DNA from: Pseudomonadota bacterium
Lineage (GTDB): Bacteria; Pseudomonadota; Gammaproteobacteria; Xanthomonadales; Xanthomonadaceae
Direction of reading: 5' to 3'
Length of the DNA: 41,104 nt
Assembly (NCBI GenBank): GCA_023388355.1
Contig: JAEWGI010000042.1
Span: forward strand, 1 to 41,104
Below are positions 1 through 8,833 of the stretch, one piece after another. The notes beneath the pieces were generated by a model that did not search any database, was not told the DNA's origin, and worked only from the letters and a program-made list of their open reading frames with translations. Within the stretch, counting starts at the first letter, position 1, and each line of letters opens with the position of its first letter. A program made the position numbers and the translations under genes.

Positions 1-151
1 GTCGATCGGCACGGGAACACTCCACTGGCCGGCGCCAGGCAGCGGGGGGTGCCCGCCACGCTAGCGCCCGGGGTCGTGGGGAAGCACCTGGGGCTGACCC
101 TAGGCCCTGCCATCGGACCGCGCACAAGCGCTTCCGGGGCCCGGAAACGAA

Positions 152-176
152 GAAGCCCCGGCAGTGCCGGGGCTTC
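152..176 (-). terminator. Rho-independent terminator after tRNA-Val
   Basis: An 11-bp GC-rich stem (positions 152-162 with 166-176) closes a 3-nt loop just downstream of the tRNA-Val 3' end, and on the minus strand is followed by a short T-rich stretch (TTCGTTTCC). Positions 1-151 beyond it hold no gene I can recognise. Confidence 0.7.
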
Positions 177-184
177 GATGGATC

Positions 185-259
185 TGGTGGGCGGTACAAG
201 GTTCGAACTTGTGACCCCTACCATGTCAAGGTAGTGCTCTACCGCTGAGCTAACCGCCC
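185..259 (-). tRNA. tRNA-Val (anticodon GAC)
   Basis: Read on the minus strand, a 75-nt cloverleaf forms: 7-bp acceptor stem GGGCGGT/ACCGCCC, D arm GCTC...GAGC, anticodon stem CTACC/GGTAG with loop TTGACAT (anticodon GAC, valine), T arm ACAAG-TTCGAAC-CTTGT, discriminator A and an encoded CCA end. All stems pair. It is followed by a terminator hairpin at 152-176. Confidence 0.97.
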
Positions 260-310
260 TTCGCCGCGGGTCAACCCGGCGAGGCCGCGCAGTTTATCCC
301 GCCGTGCCGG

Positions 311-414
311 TAGGGCGCAATAGCTGCCACCGGCGGCGTATTGCGCCGTATCGCCAGGGCGCGGCCGTCGTCCGGCCTCCGGCGCAATACGGCGTTCCGC
401 CTATTGCCCCCTAC
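311..414. repeat. REP-like palindromic repeat pair beside uvrB
   Basis: Two inverted-repeat units carry the arms GGCGCAATA and TATTGCGCC: 314-322 with 339-347, and 381-389 with 402-410 (the last arm reads TATTGCCCC). The second unit overlaps the uvrB stop codon at 411-413. Short GGCGCAATA-type palindromes of this kind are common intergenic repeats in proteobacteria. They probably also help end uvrB transcription; no separate U-tailed terminator is visible. Confidence 0.6.
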
Positions 415-2441
415 GTGATGAAGCCCTGTTCCTTCAGGCGGTGCAGCTCGTCGCGTACGGCGGCGGCCTGCTCGAACTCCAGGTCGCGCGCATGCTGGTA
501 CATCTGCTGCTCCAGCTTGCGGATCCGCGCGGCCAGCTCGGACGGGCTGAGGCTGGCATAGTCGGCCGGCGCCTCGGCGGCCCGGCGGCCCTTGCCGCGG
601 CCCTTCACCTGCTCGGGTTCGGCGCGTGCACCCTCCATGATGTCCTTCACCGGGCGGCTCACCGACTGCGGGGTGATGCCGTGCTCGGCGTTGTACTCGA
701 CCTGCTTCTCGCGCCGGCGGTCGGTTTCCTCGATCGCGGCCTGCATCGATTTCGTGATCCGGTCCGCGTACAGGATCGCCTTGCCGCGCACGTTGCGGGC
801 GGCGCGGCCGATGGTCTGGATCAGCGAGCCGGTCGAGCGCAGGAAGCCCTCCTTGTCCGCGTCGAGGATCGCCACCAGCGACACCTCGGGCATGTCCAGG
901 CCCTCGCGCAGCAGGTTGATGCCCACCAGCACGTCGAACCGTCCCAGGCGCAGGTCGCGGATGATCTCCACGCGCTCCACCGTGTCCACATCCGAGTGCA
1001 GGTAGCGCACGCGCACGTCGTGTTCGCCGAGGTATTCGGTGAGGTTCTCGGCCATGCGCTTGGTGAGCGTGGTGATCAGCACGCGGTCGCCCATCGCCAC
1101 GCGCTGGTTGATCTCGCCCAGCACGTCGTCCACCTGGGTGGCCACGGGGCGGATCTCGACCTCGGGATCGATCAGCCCGGTCGGCCGCACCACCAGCTCC
1201 ACCACCTGCCCTTCGGACTTCTCCAGCTCGTACTTGCCGGGCGTGGCCGAAACGAAGATCGTGCGCGGCGAGCGCAGTTCCCATTCCTCGAACTTCAGCG
1301 GCCGGTTGTCCAGCGCGGACGGAAGCCGGAAGCCGAACTCCACCAGCGTCTCCTTGCGCGAGCGGTCGCCCTTGTACATCGCGCCCACCTGCGGCACGGT
1401 CACGTGCGACTCGTCGACCACCAGCAGCGCGTCCGGCGGCAGATAGTCGAACAGGCACGGCGGCGCCTCGCCCTGCATGCGGCCGGTGAGGTGGCGCGAG
1501 TAGTTCTCGATGCCGTTGCAGTAGCCCACTTCGGCCATCATCTCCAGGTCGAACTGGGTGCGCTGCTGCAGGCGCTGCGCCTCGACCAGCTTGTTCTGCG
1601 CGTAGAACTGCTCCAGCCGCAGCGGCAACTCCTCCTTGATCGCATTGATCGCGTCGAGCACGGTGCGGCGCGTGGTGACGTAGTGCGACTTGGGATAGAT
1701 GGTGTAGCGCGGCAGCGTGCGCCGGGTTTCGCCGGTGAGCGGGTCGAACTGGGTCAGCTTTTCGATCTCGCCGTCGAACAGTTCGATGCGCAGCGCTTCG
1801 TCGTCGGATTCGGCCGGATGCACGTCGATCACCTCGCCGCGCACCCGATAGGTGCCGCGGCGCAGCTCGGTGTCGTTGCGGGTGTACTGCATCTCGGTCA
1901 GGCGCCGGATCAGCTCGCGCTGGTCGATGCGCTCGCCGCGCACCATGTGCAGCACCATCTTGAAGTACTCGTTCGGATCGCCCAGGCCGTAGATCGCCGA
2001 CACCGTGCACACGATGATCGCGTCGCGACGCTCCAGCAGCGCCTTGGTCGCCGACAGGCGCATCTGCTCGATGTGCTCGTTGACCGAACTGTCCTTGTCG
2101 ATGAACGTATCGGTGGACGGAACGTAGGCTTCGGGCTGGTAGTAGTCGTAGTAGCTGACGAAGTACTCGACCGCGTTGTGCGGGAAGAATTGCTTGAACT
2201 CGCCGTACAGCTGCGCGGCCAGGGTCTTGTTCGGCGCCATCACCAGGGTCGGCTTCTGCACCGCCTGGATCACGTTCGCGACCGTGTAGGTCTTGCCCGA
2301 GCCGGTCACGCCCAGCAGCGTCTGCCGCGCCAGCCCGCTCTCGAAACCTTCGATGAGCTTCGCGATCGCCTGCGGCTGGTCGCCGGCCGGCTGGTAGGGC
2401 GCAACAAGCTGGAACGCGGCGGGATGCAGGGGATTGGTCAT
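411..2441 (-). CDS. uvrB: Excinuclease ABC subunit UvrB
   Basis: UvrB is the damage-verification helicase of nucleotide excision repair. UvrA loads it onto lesions and it recruits UvrC. The 676-residue product has the family's usual length. The Walker A motif GVTGSGKT is at residues 44-51, the tyrosine-rich beta-hairpin that inserts between the strands ([15 protein letters not shown]) is near residue 95, the DESH helicase box is in the middle, and a UVR motif that binds UvrC covers the last ~40 residues. The start is placed at the ATG at 2441 ([10 protein letters not shown]), where family homology begins; an upstream in-frame ATG at 2480 would add 13 unconserved residues. The gene stands alone, divergent from the fimT-like gene at 2591. 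I saw no LexA box in the 149-bp divergent spacer. Confidence 0.98.
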   Translation of the reverse strand: MTNPLHPAAFQLVAPYQPAGDQPQAIAKLIEGFESGLARQTLLGVTGSGKTYTVANVIQAVQKPTLVMAPNKTLAAQLYGEFKQFFPHNAVEYFVSYYDYYQPEAYVPSTDTFIDKDSSVNEHIEQMRLSATKALLERRDAIIVCTVSAIYGLGDPNEYFKMVLHMVRGERIDQRELIRRLTEMQYTRNDTELRRGTYRVRGEVIDVHPAESDDEALRIELFDGEIEKLTQFDPLTGETRRTLPRYTIYPKSHYVTTRRTVLDAINAIKEELPLRLEQFYAQNKLVEAQRLQQRTQFDLEMMAEVGYCNGIENYSRHLTGRMQGEAPPCLFDYLPPDALLVVDESHVTVPQVGAMYKGDRSRKETLVEFGFRLPSALDNRPLKFEEWELRSPRTIFVSATPGKYELEKSEGQVVELVVRPTGLIDPEVEIRPVATQVDDVLGEINQRVAMGDRVLITTLTKRMAENLTEYLGEHDVRVRYLHSDVDTVERVEIIRDLRLGRFDVLVGINLLREGLDMPEVSLVAILDADKEGFLRSTGSLIQTIGRAARNVRGKAILYADRITKSMQAAIEETDRRREKQVEYNAEHGITPQSVSRPVKDIMEGARAEPEQVKGRGKGRRAAEAPADYASLSPSELAARIRKLEQQMYQHARDLEFEQAAAVRDELHRLKEQGFIT

Positions 2442-2590
2442 GGCGCGTGCGCGGAGGGGGAACCCAGTGTAACGACCCACGAGGATGGGGGCAGGTGCGG
2501 GGTTTTCCTACTCCCGGGGCGCAGGCTTTCCGATATCCGCGTTCATGCGTCGATGGCACCGTGTGCCCCATGGGCCAGGGAGGGCTTGTC

Positions 2591-3121
2591 ATGCGCACCG
2601 CGATACGGGGCTTTACGCTGCTGGAACTTGTGTTGACCGTCGCGATCATGGCGATCTGCGCCGTGGTCGCGGTCCCGGCCCTGGCTCCGATGCTGGAACG
2701 GTATCGCGCCAACGCCACCCTTCACGCCCTGGCCACGCGCATCCAGCTGACCCGGATGGCGGCGATCACGTATCGCCAGCCCGCCATCCTGTGTCCCTCC
2801 GCCGACGGCGCGATCTGCGGCGGCACGCCAGACTGGAGTGGGGGCTGGATACTGTTCCTGGACCCCAACGGCAATCGGATCCGCGATCCCGGCGAGCGGC
2901 TCGTCCGCGCCGACAATGCGCCCGTCAGCCGCCACCTGCGGGTCCTGGGCACCACCGGACGCCCGCAGCTGCGCTACCTGCCGGACGGCCGCAGCGCGGG
3001 CAGCAACGTCACCCTTTCGGTGTGCGGGCGCGACGACCTGGTCCTTGGCGCCGTGATTGTCAGCAACGGCGGCCGCCCGCGCCGATTCCGCCCGGTCGCG
3101 CCCTTTCCCTGCCCCGGCTGA
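2591..3121 (+). CDS. GspH/FimT family type IV pseudopilin
   Basis: A 176-residue prepilin-like protein. The short leader MRTAIRG is followed by FTLLELVLTVAI: a class III signal peptide with the Gly|Phe cleavage site for prepilin peptidase, Glu at +5 and a hydrophobic N-terminal helix. The C-terminal half carries the GspH/FimT pattern (CPSADG, WSGGWILFLDPNGNR, YLPDGRS). An AGGGAGGG Shine-Dalgarno sequence at 2577-2584 is well spaced for the ATG at 2591 and decides against the in-frame ATG at 2570. It is likely a minor pilin at the pilus tip or a secretion pseudopilin. It stands alone, outside the fimT-pilE operon at 3.3-10.9 kb, which has its own FimT, so it may be a second, specialised copy. 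The perfect palindrome GGCAC-CGT-GTGCC at 2555-2567 lies just upstream. Confidence 0.85.
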   Translation: MRTAIRGFTLLELVLTVAIMAICAVVAVPALAPMLERYRANATLHALATRIQLTRMAAITYRQPAILCPSADGAICGGTPDWSGGWILFLDPNGNRIRDPGERLVRADNAPVSRHLRVLGTTGRPQLRYLPDGRSAGSNVTLSVCGRDDLVLGAVIVSNGGRPRRFRPVAPFPCPG

Positions 3122-3149
3122 ATCCGCCGTGGGCTGGCCGGGCGGCGGC

Positions 3150-3178
3150 TTGCCGGTCCCGGTGGCGGCGTCTACAAT
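3150..3178 (+). promoter_or_regulatory. Sigma-70-type promoter of tRNA-Asn
   Basis: TTGCCG (3150-3155) and TACAAT (3173-3178) are separated by 17 bp. The predicted transcription start near 3185 is about 4 nt before the mature tRNA-Asn 5' end, which leaves a very short leader. Confidence 0.65.
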
Positions 3179-3188
3179 TCCAGCCCCC

Positions 3189-3265
3189 GCCCGAATAGCT
3201 CAGCCGGTTAGAGCACTTGACTGTTAATCAGGGGGTCGTTGGTTCGAGTCCAACTTCGGGCGCCA
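3189..3265 (+). tRNA. tRNA-Asn (anticodon GTT)
   Basis: A 77-nt cloverleaf: acceptor GCCCGAA/TTCGGGC, D arm GCTC...GAGC, anticodon stem CTTGA/TCAGG with loop CTGTTAA (anticodon GTT, asparagine), T arm GTTGG-TTCGAGT-CCAAC, discriminator G and an encoded CCA. A promoter lies directly upstream and a terminator directly downstream, so it is a single-gene transcription unit. Confidence 0.97.
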
Positions 3266-3273
3266 TTTCAGAT

Positions 3274-3306
3274 ACGACGAGGCCCGCAGCATGCGGGCCT
3301 CGTCGT
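3274..3306 (+). terminator. Terminator between tRNA-Asn and pilE
   Basis: A perfect 14-bp stem (3274-3287 with 3293-3306) with a 5-nt loop is followed by TT. It lies between the convergent tRNA-Asn and the pilin operon (pilE stops at 3327), so it probably serves both strands; the T-tract is better on the plus strand. Confidence 0.75.
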
Positions 3307-3326
3307 TTCCGGAACACGTTACGCGG

Positions 3327-3758
3327 CTACCAGCATTCCGCGGCAGACGCCGCGCTTCCCGCCTCCGTCCGCACGCCCTGCTGGTTGATCGTGAGCGTCC
3401 CACAGAGGCCGTCCGGCTGTCTTGAGGTGGGTACCGCCTGGATAATGAAGGCCCTGTTTGTCACTGCGCCGCTGAAGCTGATCGCGTAGAAGCCGTTCAG
3501 GTCCGGGTCGCACAGCTGCGGAGCCGGCGCACCCGTATACGACAGGTTGGTCGTGTAGTACCGCTCCATGAACTGGGCGTTCTGCTGCAGGCAGGTGGCC
3601 GCCGCCGACCGCCTGGACTTGACCAGGAAGTCGTTGTAGGCCGGGTAGGCGATCGCGGCGATGATGCCGATGATCGCCACCACCACCATCAGTTCGACGA
3701 GGGAGAACCCGCCCTCCCGGGCGCCACGCGCGTGGCGCCGATTGAGATCACATTCCAT
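3327..3758 (-). CDS. pilE: Type IV pilin PilE
   Basis: A 143-residue prepilin. The 17-residue leader ends in GG, then FSLVELMVVVAIIGIIAAIAYP: prepilin peptidase site, Glu5 and a classical assembly helix. It is followed by YNDFLVKSRR, typical of PilE-type minor pilins. Two Cys near the C-terminus (DGLCG, ECW) fit the pilin disulfide loop. It is the last gene of the fimT-pilVWXY1-pilE operon, and its ATG at 3758 overlaps the end of pilY1 (stop 3748-3750) by 11 bp, implying translational coupling. By analogy with Pseudomonas PilE it should join the tip/initiation complex and not be the major pilin. A terminator hairpin at 3274-3306 ends the operon. Confidence 0.92.
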   Translation of the reverse strand: MECDLNRRHARGAREGGFSLVELMVVVAIIGIIAAIAYPAYNDFLVKSRRSAAATCLQQNAQFMERYYTTNLSYTGAPAPQLCDPDLNGFYAISFSGAVTNRAFIIQAVPTSRQPDGLCGTLTINQQGVRTEAGSAASAAECW

Positions 3759-6700
3759 TCAGCAGCTCCCGCCAGGACACACGCTTGATGCTTGCCGCAC
3801 CGGACCCCGTCTTCAACTGCGAGTAGCTCCCGTCGTCGAGGCTGGTGTACATGTACTCGCCGAGGAAGATCGGGTTGTTCGGACCGCTGTCGTAGGCCAC
3901 GCCCGAATACGGGGTGTCCGTATCGCCGTCGTACAGGTCGCCGTCGTCGCCGACGGTCCCATCGCCGTCGATGTCGAAGAACGGGTTCGACAGGCGCCCG
4001 CCCGTGAACGGGTCGATGGCCATCGTGAAGCCCTTGCCCGCGGGTGCGCAGGGGTCGGTGGAGTCCGGGAAGCGGGTAGTTCCGATCAGCACATAGCCCT
4101 GGAAGAAGTTCGGCAGGACCATGCGCTCGCCACGGGCCGGCGCGGTCGAGTCGGCGGCTGCCTCCTCCGGAGACTGCAGGTTGATGTACCAGCCGTCCTG
4201 ATCGTCGCCCACGTTGCCGGCGCGCTCGATGACGCGACCCACCGAGTCCTGATGCGTGATCCGCACCTGGTTGAGGTCGGCCTTCGCGACGGCGCTATCC
4301 CGATCGATGATGCCGTACCAGCTCTGCACGTCCTCGTTCGCGGTCTCGTTGATGTCGGCCATGCTCAGGTACTGGCCGGTACCGAAGAACAGCCAGGTTT
4401 CCGGCGGGCTGTAGGGGTTGGATGCCACCAGCGGCGCCGCCGTGATGGGCTGCGTCGCACCCGCCGCGAACAGCTTGGTGCTGTCCACCGGCGAAGTGGT
4501 GAGGTCGAACTTCCACATGTTGCCGGCCATGTCGCCTGCGTAGACGGTGTCGAAGAGTCCGTCGCGCGGGTCGCCCTCCTCCAGGCCGCCGGCATCCCAG
4601 ACGTTGACCGCGGACAGGCCTTCGCTACCCGCCTCCGTGCCGACCACCGTGGCGTCGCCGTCGTCGACGTCCAGGATGATGAGCGCCGCCTGGTCGTTGC
4701 TGTTGTTCGGGCCGTTGCCCAGGAAGACCCGCCAGTCGTTCGCCCCCACGCGTGCAACGAGGGGACGCCCGAGGACGTTGCCGAGCTGAGGAATGTCGGT
4801 GGCGCTCTTCTCCCACAGCAGCACCGGGTTCGCCGGATCCGTCACGTTCAGCGCGTACAGACCCCTGCCGCCCCGCCCCATGCTGCCGATCAGCACCGTC
4901 GCCCAGGCGTTGTTGATCTTCACGTCGGCAACGGTGATCTCGCCGTCCACCGAATAAGCGTGGTCGTACTCGGGATGCCAGTAGGGATACTTGTTGGTCG
5001 ACGCATCGAGCTGGGTAAGGACTCCCATCGCCGCGGTCGGCATGAAGGCGAACAGTTCCTTGCCGCCATCGGCCGCCTCGTCCGCTTCCGAGGCATCCGG
5101 CGCGTAGAAGGCGTGGAGCATGCCGTCGTTGGCGCCGACATAGACCACGGGGTCGCGGCCTGCCTGCGCCGCGGCGAAGGTCGCATAAGTCGTGTCGCCG
5201 CTGTACAGGTTCGCGTTGGGCTTGCCCACGTACACCGGCTGCGAGTTGATGATGTCGCCCAGCATGCCGCGGCGGTTGCGGAACTGCCGCAGGCTACTCG
5301 GGTTCACCGACTGGCGCTCATGCAGGCGATCGCCAAGCACGTAGCGCAGCTGTTCGTTGCTGATGGTGGAGGTGCTCGCCCATGTCGTCGGGCGCGTGAT
5401 GGTCCCGGTATCGCTGTCGATGAAGCTCGTCAGCTTGCTGGCGGCAGCCGAGTCGTGAAAGAGGATCTTGCGATCGGTATAGACAAGATCGTCCGCGTCC
5501 GCATTGACCTTGAGCTGGCCTGCGGCATGCCCCAGCCAGTCAGACGCATCCCAGCGGTTGGTCAGGTTTCCCGTGGTGACGTTGACGTCGCTGGCAATCA
5601 ACCGACCGCCCCAGCCGTTGGACATGTACATGGCTTGGTAGGTGCGCGAGCCGACCTCGAGCTTGGTCGAGTTGCTGGCGAACGAACCGCCGGAACCACT
5701 GATGTCGTCGGCGATCTTCTGGAATGCGGCGTTCAGGCCGTCGATCATGGCCTGGCCGTTGTTGGCCAGGTACATGTTGTTGGGCAGGCGGAAGTTGCCG
5801 TTGTTCAACCCCGTCGTCGCGTTGCCGATGGTCTGCGTCGCCGACGTCCATGCAGTCATGTTGTTCGAGAACCACGATGAATCCTGACGGGCGGCATTGC
5901 CGTCGGCGCCCCAGTGGGCCTCCGGGATCGTGTAGCCGCCGTACTTGGTGGCGTTGTAGTACTGGTTGGAGTTGTTGTTCAGCAGATCGGCCCGCTCGAC
6001 CACGTCGACCCAGTAGGTGCTCGTGGTCTGCCCGCGCGCACGCGCGGGCGAAGTATTCAGCACCGTGTTGGGAACATCGGGACGCATATCGTTCAGATGC
6101 CCCCAATAGGCCAACCCGCCGAGATTGTTCCGGGTGTTGTTCATCTCGGTATAGGTGCGCCAGGTGACCGCATTGCTGGTGTTGTCGCTGCTGTGCGCGT
6201 CGCGCTCCTGCTGGGTGGATGTATCGCCGATTCCCAGCATCACGGTGGACTGGCACTGGTAGAGAATCGGATCGCGATCCGTGCCAACCGTAAGCGGGTT
6301 GTCGGCGTCCGCGTTCCAGCGCGTCACGGCAGTGTTCGCACCGGTCCCGTACCAGTCGGTGATGACGGGCAGGCCGTCCGTGTTCTTGTACCTGTCCAAG
6401 GCGCCGCCGGACAGATTGCTGTAGGCGGCGATGTTGGCGTCGCCACGCAGATAGCGCACCGCGGTGTAATACATCTCGGCCAGGTTGTCGTGCGCCTTTA
6501 GCGTGTCCATCCCCGTGTTGATCTGGCCAAAACGGTTCAGATAGTTGATGACGCCGCTGTAGCGGATACTGCAGCCGCTGCCGTCGGGTGCATTGTTGCA
6601 CGCACCAACGTTGGCTGAAGTCGCCGAACTGTCGGTGGTGTCAGGGTCGTTGATGATCTTGCCAGTGGTGAGATCCCATTCCGGGTTGTCGATCCCGGCC

Positions 6701-8172
6701 ATGCGGGCGCGGTCCGGGTAGGGCTTCTCCGTCCCCGCCGCCTCAAGCGGCGTCACCGGACCGATCAGCTTCTGGCGCGCACGCATGACGCCGCCCGTCC
6801 GGGTTTCTCCGCTCTGGGTCAGATAGGCGAACAGACTGTAGCGCGTCTTCCTCGCATTCTGCTGCAGCAGCCCTTCGGGCTTGTAGTTGCTGCCGTACTT
6901 GGTGCACAGGCTGCGGGTATCCAGGGTGCCATCGCATACCTGGACGCGCATGCTCAGGGCATAGGCCTGGTTGCGGCCGTAGTTCGTGTGCTGGTATCTC
7001 GTCACCCGGTTTGCGGTGCCGGTACGGGTGCAGTTCCGGTCCGTGCCACTCGAAGTCGGCAGTGTCCATCCGGCAGTGCAGCTATGGGGGATGTTCGAAG
7101 TGTTGCCACTGGATACCTGGCAACGCCGCGTTCCACTGTCCCTGAAGTAGGGATAGTTGCTGTTCGGACAGGCCGGTTGCGTTTCCTGCCTCGAACAGGT
7201 GCCGGCGCTGTCCGTATACCCTGCGGGACACTGATTCGTCACTTCCGTGCAGCCGAACTCGCCTACCCCACACGCGGTATCGTTGATGAAGGTCGAGTTG
7301 TCCGCATTCGGCAGCAGGTTGTACAGGGGGTTGTAAGGAACCGCCGACATCGCCTGGTCATTATTATCGTACCTGGGCGCATCCTGGATGCCGTCCGGCA
7401 CTGGGCGCGGAAGCGCACGCGGCCGGTTCCAGGCCTGCGCAGAACCCAAGGCCCCGCCGGACTGCGGAATAAACCACATCTGGCTGCGAAGTCCGCCGAC
7501 TCGAGTACGAATTGTCGATGTCTGGCTGGGAGTTGAGTTCCCGGCATTGCTGTCCAGCCGACGCAAGGGGGTGTAGCTGTTGTCCCACCGGTCCGAGTTG
7601 GCCTTCTCCAGGTAAGTGACGTTGTTCATCTCACTGTAGTCGGCGGCTGGAGTCCCGTCGGCGGGACGGTGCACTCGATAGCCACCGGTCATGGCCAGGC
7701 GGAAGGTGTCGATCGCCTGCATCGCGGACCAGTTGAGGAAGTTACCGCTCCACAGCCGCTGCGTCTGACCGGTATTGCCGATCGCCGCCGTGAAGCCCGC
7801 ACAGCTGTAATTGGCACCCGTGGCGCGGACCGGATAGAAGTAGCGGTTCTCCTCGACAACATCGAAGTGGTACGCATAGCACAGCGAGGAGTTGAAGTAG
7901 CCGGCATAGGCGGTCGACGTGGCATAGTTCGCGCTGCCTTCCGCGGTACCCGGCGCGTTGGCATGCGTCACCACCGTCGGCCACTCCACCGATGGCAGCA
8001 GCACCAGGTTGCCCGGCACGGTATTGGTCACCGTCAGCGGCTTGTTGTCGATCGCCACACCCGACAGGGCCGAGGTCGAGCTCAGGGCCGCGAGCATGCC
8101 GACGAGGAAGGCGGCGAGGCAGCTTGTGCCGGTCCGGCTGGATCGATGGGGCTGCCTGGTCATGCGTTCCAT
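3748..8172 (-). CDS. pilY1: PilY1-family type IV pilus tip adhesin
   Basis: A 1474-residue exported protein. An N-terminal signal peptide (LAAFLVGMLAALSS core) is followed by a long variable N-terminal region and a C-terminal PilY1 beta-propeller domain (motifs such as DPVVYVGANDGMLHAF, ELFAFMPTA and MGRGGRGLYALNV). Near the C-terminus is an acidic DIDGDGTVGDDGD loop that looks like a Ca2+ site; calcium binding is known for PilY1. Residues ~301-423 hold ten cysteines, an unusual insert. No VWA/MIDAS DxSxS motif is visible, unlike Pseudomonas PilY1. The start at 8172 is chosen for the GGAGAAGGAT Shine-Dalgarno sequence in front of it; ATGs at 8220 and 8163 are alternatives. It is expected at the pilus tip, in adhesion, surface sensing and control of retraction. 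It lies 37 bp after pilX and overlaps pilE. Confidence 0.95.
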   Translation of the reverse strand: MERMTRQPHRSSRTGTSCLAAFLVGMLAALSSTSALSGVAIDNKPLTVTNTVPGNLVLLPSVEWPTVVTHANAPGTAEGSANYATSTAYAGYFNSSLCYAYHFDVVEENRYFYPVRATGANYSCAGFTAAIGNTGQTQRLWSGNFLNWSAMQAIDTFRLAMTGGYRVHRPADGTPAADYSEMNNVTYLEKANSDRWDNSYTPLRRLDSNAGNSTPSQTSTIRTRVGGLRSQMWFIPQSGGALGSAQAWNRPRALPRPVPDGIQDAPRYDNNDQAMSAVPYNPLYNLLPNADNSTFINDTACGVGEFGCTEVTNQCPAGYTDSAGTCSRQETQPACPNSNYPYFRDSGTRRCQVSSGNTSNIPHSCTAGWTLPTSSGTDRNCTRTGTANRVTRYQHTNYGRNQAYALSMRVQVCDGTLDTRSLCTKYGSNYKPEGLLQQNARKTRYSLFAYLTQSGETRTGGVMRARQKLIGPVTPLEAAGTEKPYPDRARMAGIDNPEWDLTTGKIINDPDTTDSSATSANVGACNNAPDGSGCSIRYSGVINYLNRFGQINTGMDTLKAHDNLAEMYYTAVRYLRGDANIAAYSNLSGGALDRYKNTDGLPVITDWYGTGANTAVTRWNADADNPLTVGTDRDPILYQCQSTVMLGIGDTSTQQERDAHSSDNTSNAVTWRTYTEMNNTRNNLGGLAYWGHLNDMRPDVPNTVLNTSPARARGQTTSTYWVDVVERADLLNNNSNQYYNATKYGGYTIPEAHWGADGNAARQDSSWFSNNMTAWTSATQTIGNATTGLNNGNFRLPNNMYLANNGQAMIDGLNAAFQKIADDISGSGGSFASNSTKLEVGSRTYQAMYMSNGWGGRLIASDVNVTTGNLTNRWDASDWLGHAAGQLKVNADADDLVYTDRKILFHDSAAASKLTSFIDSDTGTITRPTTWASTSTISNEQLRYVLGDRLHERQSVNPSSLRQFRNRRGMLGDIINSQPVYVGKPNANLYSGDTTYATFAAAQAGRDPVVYVGANDGMLHAFYAPDASEADEAADGGKELFAFMPTAAMGVLTQLDASTNKYPYWHPEYDHAYSVDGEITVADVKINNAWATVLIGSMGRGGRGLYALNVTDPANPVLLWEKSATDIPQLGNVLGRPLVARVGANDWRVFLGNGPNNSNDQAALIILDVDDGDATVVGTEAGSEGLSAVNVWDAGGLEEGDPRDGLFDTVYAGDMAGNMWKFDLTTSPVDSTKLFAAGATQPITAAPLVASNPYSPPETWLFFGTGQYLSMADINETANEDVQSWYGIIDRDSAVAKADLNQVRITHQDSVGRVIERAGNVGDDQDGWYINLQSPEEAAADSTAPARGERMVLPNFFQGYVLIGTTRFPDSTDPCAPAGKGFTMAIDPFTGGRLSNPFFDIDGDGTVGDDGDLYDGDTDTPYSGVAYDSGPNNPIFLGEYMYTSLDDGSYSQLKTGSGAASIKRVSWRELLNGM

Positions 8173-8209
8173 ATCCTTCTCCACGAACTCTTCTGTCGGC
8201 CGCCGGCGT

Positions 8210-8833
8210 TTACCGTGCAACCACGTTGCCCTGCAGGACCACCACCGCGCGATCGTTGGCGCTCGGATCGTGGCTGCGCGCGAACACGCGGTACGTCGCT
8301 TCCTGGATCATGCCGCCGCCGCCGCCGCCGTACTGCACGCTGCCGGCACTGGCGCCCAGGCCCAGCTCGTCGGCGGTATCGCGCAGGCCCATGTACTGGA
8401 CGTAGTACTGCGGCGCGCCAGCGGAGTTGTTGTCCGTGCCGAGCCGGTCGGTGGCGTTGAACCAGCAGTTGCTGGTGTTGGTCGCGCCGGTGGCGCAGCT
8501 GCCACCGGTGTAGGCGTTGGCGGGGATGCCGCAGTTGGCGTCGACGATGGTGCCGGTAGTAGCCGGATCGGCGCCGCAGCGCACGCCGATCACCCAGCCC
8601 AGGCCGTTGGCCTGGACGGCGGCGCGCACCACGGCCTCGGCCTCGCGCAGGCCCGACTCGGCCTGCTGGAAGGCGAGGCTGCGGTCGTACATGTTGGCGC
8701 TCATGCGCTCTTCGAGCAGGGTGCTGCGCATCACCGCCAGCCCCAGCACGGTCATCACCAGCAGCAGGATCAGCACGACGATGAGCGAGACGCCCGACTG
8801 CCGGCCGCGGAACGGATTGGCGGTTCTGGTCAT
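8210..8833 (-). CDS. pilX: Minor pilin PilX
   Basis: A 207-residue minor pilin with leader MTRTANPFRGRQSG, then VSLIVVLILLLVMTVLGLAVMRS. The hydrophobic helix is followed by the PilX/GspK-type stretch STLLEERMSANMYDRSLAFQQAESGLREAE. The mature +5 residue is Val, not Glu; absence of Glu5 is characteristic of the GspK-like tip-most component. A (GCC)6 microsatellite at 8312-8329 encodes six consecutive glycines near residue 170. The ATG at 8833 overlaps the pilW stop as ATGA, so translation is coupled. It should form the tip priming complex with PilV, PilW, FimT and PilE, on which PilY1 sits. Confidence 0.9.
   Translation of the reverse strand: MTRTANPFRGRQSGVSLIVVLILLLVMTVLGLAVMRSTLLEERMSANMYDRSLAFQQAESGLREAEAVVRAAVQANGLGWVIGVRCGADPATTGTIVDANCGIPANAYTGGSCATGATNTSNCWFNATDRLGTDNNSAGAPQYYVQYMGLRDTADELGLGASAGSVQYGGGGGGMIQEATYRVFARSHDPSANDRAVVVLQGNVVAR

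Noticed and set aside
49..234. Small open frame of 61 codons at the left edge
   Set aside because: It overlaps the terminator and tRNA-Val on the opposite strand, lacks a ribosome-binding site and matches nothing.
2442..2590. LexA (SOS) box for uvrB
   Set aside because: I found no convincing LexA-type palindrome in the divergent spacer; the GGCAC-CGT-GTGCC palindrome at 2555-2567 does not resemble one.
3661..5880. Plus-strand frame of about 740 codons opposite pilY1
   Set aside because: Antisense shadow without family match; pilY1 is unambiguous on the other strand.
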